Below are positions 49,490-59,722 of a DNA stretch of 64,000 nt, in pieces. The notes beneath the pieces are model-generated. The model saw only the letters and a list, made by a program, of their open reading frames with translations, was not told the DNA's origin and ran no database searches. Origin of the DNA: Asterias rubens (Eukaryota; Echinodermata; Asteroidea; Forcipulatida; Asteriidae); contig NC_047063.1 in the NCBI RefSeq assembly GCF_902459465.1, positions 15,809,343-15,873,342 of the forward strand, written 5' to 3'. How positions within the stretch are numbered: the first letter of the stretch is position 1; every line of letters begins with the position of its first letter. The position numbers were made by a program, and so were the translations under genes.

Positions 49490-49832
49490 TCCTGTATAAA
49501 TGTAGATAAAATACAACAAATCTAACCTGTAAAAATTTCATTCAAAAAGATGGTCGCTTTTTTTTTCTATTTTTTTTGTTGGGGGGGGGGGGGGGACATC
49601 GTCGAAAATCCGGAGCGGTTCGTCCACGCGGGAAGAATGATTCAAAATCGGAATACATAATTTCAGAAACGTTTCTAAAAGTAACATTTCTCATTTTCAA
49701 GTTTTCGGGGATACAGACTGATATCTTTCTCCATAGCCATAATATTACTTCGAAGTGAAATGATTCTGAAAAATGTTTTTTTTAACTATCGAAAGCTACT
49801 GTAACTTCAAACCAATTCACTTGTTTTTGTCA

Positions 49833-50049
49833 TACTGGTAATTGTCACAGACCAGTCTTCCCACTTGGTGTATCTCAACATATATGCATAAAATAACAAA
49901 CCTTTGAAAATTTGTGCTCAATTGGTCGTAGAAGCTGCGAGATAATAATGAAAGAAAAACCATTCTTGTCACACGAAGTTGTGTGCTTTTAGATGCTTGA
50001 TTTTGAGGTCTCAAAATATAATTATATGTCTCGAAATCAAATTCGTTCC
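49833..50049 (-). mobile_element. TTAA-type MITE, family 1, half copy cut by a later element
   Basis: Runs from GGTAATTGTCACAGACCAGT to the central AAATCAAATTCG and stops where the next copy begins at 50050. Confidence 0.75.
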
Positions 50050-50432
50050 TTAAAGGCAGTGGACATTTTTGGTAGTTACTAAAAATAATTATTAGCATAA
50101 ACCCTTATGTATACCGCGTAGATTTGGAGAGGCTGATAGAATAAAACATTGTGGGAAACGGCTCCCGCTGAAGTGACGCAGTTTTTGAGAAAGAAGTAAT
50201 TTTTCGATACCTCGATTTATAACTTGAGGTCTTGAAATCAAGCATCTGAAAGCACACAACATCGTGTGACAAGGGTGTTTTTCTTTCATATTTCCACGAA
50301 CTTGATTTCGAAACCTCGATTTAGAACTTGAGGTCTTGAAATCAAGCATCTGAAAGCACACAAGTGACAAGGGTGTTTTTCTTTCAAGTGAGAAGACTGG
50401 TCTTTGACAATTACCAATAGTGTCCAATTACA
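50050..50432 (+). mobile_element. TTAA-type MITE, family 1, copy with duplicated centre
   Basis: Starts TTAAAGGCAGTGGACATT. The segment CTTGAGGTCTTGAAATCAAG to GGGTGTTTTTCTTTCA occurs twice (about 50222-50290 and 50318-50384). The right end reads ACCAATAGTGTCCAATTA. Confidence 0.78.
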
Positions 50433-51529
50433 ATTATGTATTGCCTCACTATTCAACACTGTCAATTTGGGGTTTAGCCAGTTAGTTATGGTCAATTTCC
50501 CTTGTGGTTATAAAAATTACTTGAATGAAATCGCGCCGTCGTTAGATTATTTGACACGTTGAGCTTTTGGGAGCCCTCACGTCTTGTCGGCATGAGGGTT
50601 CGACATCATGCACACGAGGTTGCAACCTCTTGGGGTGAACTCTGTCAAGTTGCACCCCGTCAAACTGTGAAGGGACTTTTGAGGTTCATATTTTGAGGAA
50701 TGGCATCCTGCCGTTTTGCAGTACTATGATAGCAGTGTTGCATTTTATTGACATGATGACAGTCTTTATTTTCGAGTATGTGTGAAACCTCATCACGAGC
50801 AGTGCACTTTCGGCGCTCCATACCTGGGCGTAGCTATCCTCATCTGCTATCGAAAGCGGAAACCGACCAAGTGCCTGATGCTGGACTCGTGTGCATGCTT
50901 TATAGTGTGCTTAAAAGTGATAGTGACTGGGCATGCCAAATAATGACGTCACCTCCAGCTGACCCGGAAGCAACAGTTAGTCCCATCTGGTGAGAATGCT
51001 ACTGATTGGACCCGATGGGAAACTTTAGACTATCTGCCAATCACCAAGAGAGGGCGCTCTTCACCAGGTAATGTCAGAGCCGTATATTGGGATAATGTCA
51101 ACAACTTAGGAATAGGAGAAGCATGAGTGACGGTCAATGACAGCAAATACCTTGTGTTTTGCGTGTTTTTGATTTTGTATATAGATGTAGCCAAACTGTA
51201 TTTTGGTTTTTTATAACACAATGCCAGCATAAACCAAACTGTTCTGGAACAGGACGTACTGGACACGAGTTCCCCAAGGATAACAAGCGGTGTGCATGAG
51301 TTTTGGGATGTTTCTTCTACTAGTAGGGTAATTAGTCAAAATTCCAAAATGCTGACCTACCAAAAATTGAGAAGAAATATGAAGTTTAGTTGTATGACAA
51401 TGTATCTGATTTAATTTTCAAAAGGCTGAGAGACTTCTAAATATTTTTTGAGTATTTTTGAATTTTTAGCATTTAGCATTGTTTGCTATAGGAGTTGTGC
51501 ACCCTTATCTGGCAGGTCTGCTGCCCTCT

Positions 51530-52357
51530 AGTGGCAGAGCTTTCAAAAAGTCTCCCATTGGTGTGACCTTCTAGTGTTGCTATGAGCGACCCAGAATGCG
51601 GGTCCCACAAGTAGACATCACGGTCGCAGCAGCCTGTGGTGAGTCTGGTCTCGTCTGCAGACACGGCGTTGCAGAGTACCTTATCCCGGTGCTCAAGCTT
51701 CGCTTTGAGTCTTCCTCTATTACTATCAATCAATTGGAGGATCTTAGACATCCCCGAAGGATCATCCATGTACATCTCAAAGTGATTAAGATACACACCC
51801 GATGTCATCATGTGGAGGGAAGACGTTCTGAACTTGATGACTTCAAGCACCTGCCCAGTCTGTACGTGGAATATTCGAATCTCGTCATCGACGCCAACCA
51901 CTAGCCTCTTATCATCCGCAGTGAGTGCGCAATGAGACGGATACAACAACATGTCAGTGACTTTCTGCCTGACATCAAAGTTAGGTAATCCTAAGACGTA
52001 CCATTGGCGAGTGCCACACCCTACCATGAAGCTGTCATCGCTACTCAAGACAGCAAAATAACACTTGCCCCCCAGTCGGTATGGGCAGTGACTTGACCAC
52101 CTTACCGTTCATCGAGTCCCACACCTTGATCGTCTTATCTGCGCCCGTTGTAATGACACTGTCGTTGGTTTTCAGGGGTAGAACTACCATGATGGTCCCA
52201 TCGTGTCTATCGAGTGTCAACTCCAGTTCCTTGGCGTATTCCGGGGTGTTAATATTACCAAGATCCCAGACACGGACATTTTTGTCTGCAGATGCATTCA
52301 AGATCTTGGAGTTGTCTTGCGTAGCAGCGACTGCCGTCACTGGTAGATCGTGTGGCA
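51530..52357 (-). pseudogene. WD40-repeat coding fragment with frameshift (NACHT/WD-protein-like)
   Basis: Reading leftward from 52357 there are WD-type blades: LPVTAVAATQDNSKILNASADKNVRVWD, DGTIMVV...SVITTGADKTIKVWD, then after a break CYFAVLSSDDSFMVGC, CALTADDKRLVVGVDDEIRIF and VLCNAVSADETRLTTGCCDRDVYLWD. The break is at the C6 run at 52068-52073, where one base shifts the frame. Homology runs out after LEGHTN (about 51530) with no donor. The right edge has a possible acceptor (CTGATAG) but stops lie directly beyond. It could be one exon of a long WD protein with an assembly error, or a pseudogene or transposed fragment. The spacing of blades recalls NACHT/WD-repeat proteins, at low certainty. 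Confidence 0.7.
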
Positions 52358-52373
52358 ACTATCAGCAGGTCTC

Positions 52374-52490
52374 CATAAGCCTTTTTGAGAAATAGCGGAC
52401 ATAATGGTTTGGGTGAATGTGTTAGTATACACCCAAACAAAACAGTACACTCCTATCACGTCCGCCATACCTCAAAAAGGCTTATTGCTC
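52374..52490. mobile_element. Palindromic MITE beside the WD40 fragment
   Basis: Arms CATAAGCCTTTTTGAG and CTCAAAAAGGCTTATT, continuing through CACCCAAAC at the centre. Begins within about 20 bases of the WD40 fragment's 5' end. Confidence 0.75.
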
Positions 52491-52758
52491 ATTACAAGTA
52501 AGTTTTTATGCTGAAATTGTTTTGCTGAATTTTTTTTGTAGAGGGTGCGTTTAAATGATGTGAGTGGCCCAAAAAACTTTCCTGACAGCGATAACGAAAG
52601 TTCGTGCTGAAGCCATGATGTCTTTGCACTATTGTCTAATCTACAAACTTGTCTGTGACTGTTAATTATGATAGATAAAAGAAATTATTTCAAGATATGT
52701 TATCGCCTCTGAAAGAAAACAAACAATCTAGGAAGGAGTTAAAGTCACCTGGAAATAT

Positions 52759-52775
52759 ATATATATATATTTTCA
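52759..52775. repeat. (AT)n microsatellite
   Basis: Uninterrupted alternating AT of about 17 bases. Confidence 0.9.
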
Positions 52776-53023
52776 TACATAATTATGTATAACTATGTTT
52801 AGTAACAATAAAACAAGTTTTGTAGTAATTTTTTGTCGCGATGCATATGTTTAAAAAATATTTAAAGTTGTTTGGGGGGTTGACTCCGCCTACCCCTTTT
52901 GTAACGTCAATCGAGGCAGACTTTGCCTTGATGCGTAGAGTAAACACACGTGCAAAGTACATGCAAGTCCAAGTCATTGAGTTTGTACGTTTCGAAAAAG
53001 TTGTTTTCTTGCATTTTCCGACA

Positions 53024-53183
53024 ATGCCGACCAAGTGTATTGCTGCTGGATGCATCAAAACAACTAAAGATGGGGGTCAATCTGCATGGCTGGTCAGACT
53101 CACAAGAGCAATAGTGCCTAGTTGTCCGGTCCGACGTCTTTTTCAGCACTGTGCAACATTTTCTCTTCAAATATCGCGCCTCG
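53024..53183 (+). pseudogene. Broken THAP zinc-finger domain
   Basis: MPTKCIAAGCIKTTKDG is a typical THAP start (C-x4-C). In the next frame, after a run of five G, comes GVNLHGWSDSQEQ and a stop. In the third frame comes LSGPTSFSALCNIFS, matching the W-x-GP-x-x-x-S-x-LC segment of THAP domains. Two frame changes and a missing middle show a decayed copy. THAP domains occur in chromatin proteins and in P-element-like transposases, and which one this was cannot be told. Confidence 0.6.
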
Positions 53184-53377
53184 ATTGACGTCAAGAACAG
53201 CGCCCTCTCGGGTCGGGGCCTACTCTTAAATTTGTAAATAAGATAAGAATTAATTTTTTAGAACTTTAGTTAACTGTTTATTCACATTCCACTCATCAAA
53301 ACACATATTAGTGACGAAAGCTTTATTTTGACAAAATACCACTTCAAGGTGACTTTAATATTGATTTAAACTTAATT

Positions 53378-53905
53378 CATAAATACCTCAGACAGTATCC
53401 CTATATGTGGAGAGCGTGTCACGTGGGTGTGTATAAACCTTTGTTTATGACCAGTAAAAAGTGTTGAAACATGGGAACACGCGAGCATGCACCTGTGCTT
53501 ATAAGACAGTTTCTTCATTCCTATTGGTCGAGAGCAACGGCCGGGACAGTTCACGCGCGACGTGCACAGCATTCCTTTATAAGGAGTTGTTTACCCGAGG
53601 GCCTTACCATTTCATAGCTGGAGGGGTGTTGTGTTGAAAGAAATCATTGAACAATTATAATTTTTGCATTTATTTTACTTTTTGACCAAAAAGTGTTGAT
53701 GTTTTTGACCGAAAAGGTATTTATGAATAGGAATCAAAGTGTGTTGAATCGGTTTTCAACCATAGGTTTAAACCCGCCGAGGCCTGGTTCTTGATAATAT
53801 ACCCCGACTTCGTCTCGGTAAAATTATCAAGAACCAGCGGCCTCGTTGAATTGCACTAGTTGATAACCTCTCCACCACACATTGATTCCCTTATTAAAAC
53901 ACAAG
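53378..53905. mobile_element. Foldback element, same family as 30560, long copy
   Basis: CCTCAGACAGTATCCCTATA, GTGTCACGTGGGTGTGTATA, then the palindrome GGTTCTTGATAATATACCCC ... AAATTATCAAGAACC and CTCCACCACACATTGATTCC. Confidence 0.7.
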
Positions 53906-54346
53906 TGATTAACAGGTGTTGACGTCGAATCTATCCACTGCTTGAAAGTGCAACCGCGTCTCTGGTCGCAACAATCACGAACGGACACAACTCAGAAATC
54001 AGAGAAAAAGTATCTCAGATACAAATGTTTTTGGGGTGAACGTTGTCCAGCAGAACCACTGTTTTTCGAAGCAATTATTTGTTTACGTAGTTTATCTCTA
54101 ATCAGCTGTTGTGGGGGCTTATCACTTCGAAAGTTCGAGTGGTCGTTACAAAGTGTCGACCAATCCATGACCGACAATAATATTTGTAACAAATAAAAGT
54201 AAGAAATAAAAGTTTCAAAAGTTTCACAATTATACTATTTTATCTTCTTTTTTCAATCAGTCTTTCACTAGCCACGAAAAATATATAGCAAGAAAGTACA
54301 GTATTTCCCACAGAGGAAGCAAACAAAAAATGGCACATGTCACTTC

Positions 54347-55130
54347 GTTAACTGAATAATAAACAACTAATTTAACTCTCTAGTCCCTGCACCGCCCGAG
54401 TTTGCCGAAAAAATTTTGTTTTTCTTTTCAAGATTCTAGCAGTAACTTTACTGAAATCGTAGTTCAATTTTTTTTAAAGATAGCCAAGGCTTATTATTTA
54501 TAATTAAATGCACAATGTTTGACCCTTTCGGTAATATTTGTGCAAGTCCTCATTGGGGAACAATAAAAATCCCTACGGTAATATTTATGGCGATTATTTT
54601 TGTATAATGATAAAATGGATACAATAGCTTTTCAAGGCTTTTATCTGGCTCAATGCTGATTATTTGCGAAGGCATAAGTTTTCGACAATATCACCATTAA
54701 TGATAAATACAGTTTCCTTTGTGTTCACTAATAAGCGTTTTGTTGGGTAAGTGCTAAATTATTTCATCATCATTAGCTTCGTCAAGTCAACTGTGAAGAG
54801 AAAAATGAATAATGATCTATAAACAACTAGATGGATTCACCAATGCGTAGGCATACTATTGACTAACTAGTTTTATTTTGATGTTTCTTATTTTCTACAA
54901 ACAAAAGCTATAGCGAGGTTTCCTCCTACCGCATAATACAGTGTATCGCTTTAGGTGGCTGGGCGGTCCAGTGGCTAAATGGTTAATAAGCAACATCTAT
55001 CTAGATAATAAAATAAATAATTGAAAACAAAAAGTGCGGGCACAATTAACTGAATAATAAACAACTAATTTAATAAGCAACATCTATCGAGATAATAAAA
55101 TAAATAATTGAAAACAAAAAGTGCGGGTTT
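54347..55130. repeat. Direct duplication of an AT-rich ~90-bp segment
   Basis: AATAAGCAACATCTATC ... ACAAAAAGTGCGGG occurs at 54983-55040 and again at 55071-55128. The linking stretch TTAACTGAATAATAAACAAC is also present alone at 54347. Confidence 0.75.
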
Positions 55131-55347
55131 GTTGTAGTTATTCATTTTTATTTAACTGTCAGTTAGTGATTGATAAGGGAACTAGCCAACCAGCCTTCCA
55201 TGCAGGTACAATTTATGGTTTTTGATTAACATTGCTGTTGAAATTACCGCCAAACGGCTATTAAAAATATTAGGACCTTTCGGTCCTCAAAATCGTCTCC
55301 GAATACTGACAAGAAAGGAAATGTAAAAAGCCCTTACCGGTCGGTTA

Positions 55348-55729
55348 TTGCTATTGGTAATTGTCAAAGACTAGCCTTCTCACTTGGTGTATCTCAACAT
55401 ATCCATTGAAATCAACAAATTATATAAATCCAAAACAGTTAGTACGGAGAGTGGAGATAAAAGCTCAATTGATGATCGAAGTTGCGAGATAAAAAAAAAA
55501 TACCCTGGTCACACGGAGTTGTGTGCTTTCAGATGCTTGATTTCGAGACCTGAGGTCTCGAAATCAAATCCGATGAAAATTACTTCTTTCTCAAAAACTA
55601 TGTCACTTCAGAGGGAGCCATTTCTCACAATGTTTTAAACTATCAACCTCTCCCCATTACTCGTTACCAAGTAAGGCTTTGTGCTAATAATCATTTTAAA
55701 TAATGACCAACAGTGTCCACTGCCTTTAA
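55348..55729 (-). mobile_element. TTAA-type MITE, family 1, carrying a 50-bp foreign segment
   Basis: Ends CAGTGTCCACTGCCTTTAA at the right. Near 55411-55461 the usual TATGCATAAAATAACAAACC stretch is replaced by sequence that recurs inverted at 58515-58563. Confidence 0.8.
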
Positions 55730-56395
55730 CAGTGTTAAGCAGAAAACAGTAAACAACAAAGGTCATTAATATTATTATTATTTAAAAAGAGAAAGGAGGC
55801 AGCAGTTTTAGTGTAACTATGTGGTATCGATCTCTGCCAAAACACACTGTACTAAGCGTATTTATATTAATTTATATATTGAAGCTAATATCAAAGAGCA
55901 CAACAATAAATTGAACTATAACAATTTAAAAATATATATATAAACAATTAAAAAGCATTACAAAAAAGACGCATACAAAATATACATTCAAGGGCATACA
56001 GTAAAGGAATGAAAACTACCTTAAAATAAGATGAAAATACAAATGGATTATATACATTAGAATACAAGATTGAGTAATAGGTGGTTTGGTGTAAAGAACA
56101 CCACGTACAGTATAAAGACACCTTGTCCCAAAAGGACAAATTCTGTCATCAAGTTGAAGGTGTTTTCTTTACTTCAGTCAAAGCCAATTGGAAAAAAGAA
56201 AAGAAAAAAAAACCAAAAACAAGCTGAGCAACCATTAATTTACTTCTGAAACTTCTAATCTGTAATACGATATATTTTGTACCCGCACTCAGTACTTTGT
56301 ATAACACTTTTGTCAGCTACAAAACAGATGTATGTTCTCATAATGCAGTTTTGACAGATGTATAAATAATTATCATAGTGCAGTTTTGACCGTCT

Positions 56396-56753
56396 TAAAT
56401 ACGTTGGACACTATACGTAATTATCCAAGACCAGTCTTCTCACTTGGTGTATCTCAACATATGCTTAAAATAACAAACCTGTGAAAATTTGATCTCAATT
56501 GGTCGTCGAAGTGGCAAGATAATAATGGAAGAAAAAATACCAATGTCACACAAAGTTGTGTGCTTTCAGATGCTTGATTTCGAGACCTCAAGTTCGTGGA
56601 AAGTTACTTCTTTCTCGAAAACTACGTTACTTCAGAGGAAGCCGTTTCTCACAATGTTTTATATTATCAGCAGCTCCCCATTACTCGTTATCAAGTAAGG
56701 TTTTATACCAACAATTATTTTGAGTATTTACCAATAGTGTCCAGTGCCTTTAA
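56396..56753 (-). mobile_element. TTAA-type MITE, family 1 copy
   Basis: Left GTTGGACACTATACGTAATT (worn), right AGTGTCCAGTGCCTTTAA. Lacks the second arm of the central hairpin. Confidence 0.8.
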
Positions 56754-57439
56754 GTATCTATACCAGTGTATTTTATTCCATGTTTTGCCACTATCAGTTG
56801 TGGCAATTATCCTCAACAAAATAATTCCGTATTGTGGCAGGTGGCAGATACCACTCGAGGTCACATCAGTTTCCCCAACATGCACCTTGTATACGTACAT
56901 TGTGTTCAAATCTGTGAACAATATTTTTCACTCCTATATTCTCACTCCTACAAACCTTAAATTGCTTTGTGTAACAGTCTTGACTTGTTTCGACAATAAT
57001 GAACTAGCAATAATTAGCTAATTAAGGAAGTAATATTCACAGCTGTGGAGAAACTTTTTTGTTTACTTTTTTAATTCTCAAATATCTTGGCACTCCTGAT
57101 AACCTGACTTCATTTTGTTATCATGGCATATTGACATAGGCCACACTAACTGTATCAGTATGCATCCAGTGTTACAAAGTTAAATCGTCCATCACACTTT
57201 GTCTCTTGTAAAACTCTTTCAATGCCACTTTAATATGGATCCGTCCGATATATTAAAAATTCACATTTTTTTCATCTTGAAACTTTCGCAGTTTGTGTTT
57301 CTAAAAGTTGTCTGATCAAGACTTGGCCTATAATTATTAACTCATTTGTTTTATATACCAATCTGGTTGTCACCATGGATTTTGTTTTTGTTTATTGCTA
57401 CTATTTCTTTATTTTCATCATATCGTAGCACCGTGCACT

Positions 57440-57545
57440 TTCCCTTCTGGGACGGGGTCGGATCCATACGGACCGGGACTCGAACCCACACTCTGCTGAT
57501 CAAACACCATCACTTTCACAAACTTCACCAGAGACCAGCGTAATA
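57440..57545 (-). mobile_element. SINE head fragment
   Basis: Minus strand GTTTGATCAGCAGAGTGTGG then GTTCGAGTCCCGGTCCG, shared with the SINE at 19920. Confidence 0.7.
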
Positions 57546-58071
57546 ACGAGGTGATCGTGAACTCAAGCTCGAGTGGGCGTTAAAAAAAGTAGTTCCGGGA
57601 ACATAAAACTTATTATAAGTAGCGACCACGGCATAGCTTCATTTAAGAACTACAGGCGCCGTCGCATTGGATATCGGTAAGCTGTACTATTTTAGTTAGT
57701 CACAGAATGCTTTTTTTATTAATTGATTACCAGCAAAACTCATTATTCGCTCTCAAGTAATTGGGGCTTGTCATTGGATATAATTAAAGCAGGTTTTAGT
57801 GTTTTTATTTGAAATTTAATAGCCCCAGGCTAAACAGAGAGTTTCATTTGCATTCTTCCCTTTTCCGAACTTCATAAAAGATGGGCCTAACCGACTGCTG
57901 CAAAATAACACAGAAACATAGCAGAATACTTCTTAGTATTTTTTTAAGCATTGGTTTTATTTTCCCATGGTAAAGTTCTTCCCGTAGTATACTCTAAACT
58001 TGTATATGTTTGCGTATTTTCTTAGTTTGGTGTGCGTTTGCATTTCGGTTTGTTTTGTTCGATTGTTGTTT

Positions 58072-58436
58072 GCACACTATTGGTAATTACTCAAAATAAT
58101 TATTAGCACAAAACCTTTCTTGGTAACGAGTAATCGGGAGAGGTTGATGGTATTAAACATTGTGAGAAACGGCTCCCTCTGAATAAATTTTCGATAAAGA
58201 AGTAACTTTCCACATATTTTGTTTCGAGAATTAGATTTTGAGGTCTCGAAATCAAGCATCTAAAAGCACACAACTTCGTGTGACTAAGGGTGTTTTTTCT
58301 TTCATTATTATCTCGCAACTTTGAAGACCGACTGAGCTCAAATTTGCATAGGTTTGTTATTAATTTATGCATATGTTGAGATACGCCAAGTGTGAAGACT
58401 GGTCTTTGACAATTACCAGCAGTGTCCAGTGTATGT
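58072..58436 (+). mobile_element. TTAA-type MITE, family 1 copy
   Basis: From CACACTATTGGTAATTACTC to AGCAGTGTCCAGTG. Interior well kept, outermost bases and TTAA lost. Confidence 0.78.
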
Positions 58437-59575
58437 GATGTTGATAGGCCTATAGCTGCAGTTCAGTTGGTATGCCTGTGATGACTATCGTGTATGAACT
58501 CTAGGCCTATGTATTTATCTCCACTCTCCGTACTAACTGTTTTGGATTTATACAATTTGTTGATTTTAGTGGTTTTCTCATATTATGAGCTTACGTTGGC
58601 AATGCCCCTTGAAAAATAACCTTTGGCTTAAATGGACCTCGCCGTGTGTACATAGAGTGAATAGTACCCTTACCCGAGAACTTTCCGTGCGTTGAAAAGA
58701 TCTAACAATTAAGGCCTATTTTATATTTAAAAATATTCACAAATTGGGTCTCCAATTATTATACAATGTACAAATCAACTTGTCTCAAAAATAACACCGA
58801 AGAGGCGGTGAATGTACAAAGTTAATTCAGTTCAAATAAATTCAACCTAAATAATATTCTAACCCCAATTTCCCGGACGCCATGTTGATTATAGGCTTAA
58901 ATCGCAATGCAATGTTTATGCTTCTTTAAATTCCACCCAATTATTTTTAAAAGCATATGTCGGGTGAAAAAAACAGAGTAAAAACTTCTCAAAATCAAGA
59001 GATAAACTTGAAAACTTAGGACGCAACAACGAGTGTCTCCATTTTCCAAGAAATTCTGGATCCTTAAGCGGGCCCGGACTCCACGCGACGAACACTCACT
59101 GCATTATAAGACAACAGAAGTGTGGAGAAAAGCACAAATTGTTTAAACTAATTTTATCATCCGATACCCTAATTAGCCTCAGAAGGTTCCAAAGAACAGT
59201 ATCATCACACTTATCGCAGGCCCATTTTGCTGACTCCGGTCCTAATTTGAAATCCAGGGCAAACGAACTTTAAGCTTGCATTGTTATCAGATTCGCCCAT
59301 TTACCAAAACCCTGGATTCGTCTTTCACAATCAAAAAAGAAAGTTTATTGACATACGTAATTTGATACCAAATATCACATTGATAATAATTAAATATTAA
59401 CACAGCTCCACTTACAGCCTTTCTGTGTATAGCCTTTATCTATTTGGTTACGACTTCTGAAATTGTATATGAGATGTATTTGCATTTATTTGTTTTCAGA
59501 TCTTTACAAAGCACTTTGTAATATTTAATTTGCAGAACTGTAGTTTATCAACCAGCCACGAACCAGACTGCCACG

Positions 59576-59722
59576 ATGCCACGATTTGTTGCAGTCTTGC
59601 TGCTGGCGGCGCTGGTCAGCGTCCAGGCAGACGTGTTCTTCCATAACCCCAGAGGTTCCAACAACAGGTTAAACGAAAACACTGCCAATCGTAAAAGCAA
59701 CAACAGAATGTTCGACTCGCAG
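59576..59722 (+). CDS. DD3-3: DD3-3-like exon 1: signal peptide and N-terminal HNPRGSNNR block
   Basis: 49 codons ending FDSQ|GTATAT, phase 0. The Met lies 41 bases inside a probable exon starting at 59536. Confidence 0.92.

Larger units (their letters stand above)
45836..51529. other. Intergenic region with stacked MITEs
   Basis: Family 1 copies at 46287, 47143, 48638, 49135, 49833 and 50050, G-runs at 48225-48360 and 49579-49596. 47700-48050 and 50510-51100 carry no identifiable element and no convincing exon. Confidence 0.65.
53906..59535. other. Intergenic region upstream of the DD3-3-like gene
   Basis: AT-rich, with the 54347-55130 duplication, three family 1 MITEs and a SINE head. 58600-59530 has no recognised repeat and may hold the promoter and first untranslated exon of the DD3-3-like gene. 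Confidence 0.6.

Noticed and set aside
56596..57021. 141-codon plus-strand frame
   Set aside because: Starts in a MITE and runs into AT-rich DNA. No domain or splice context.
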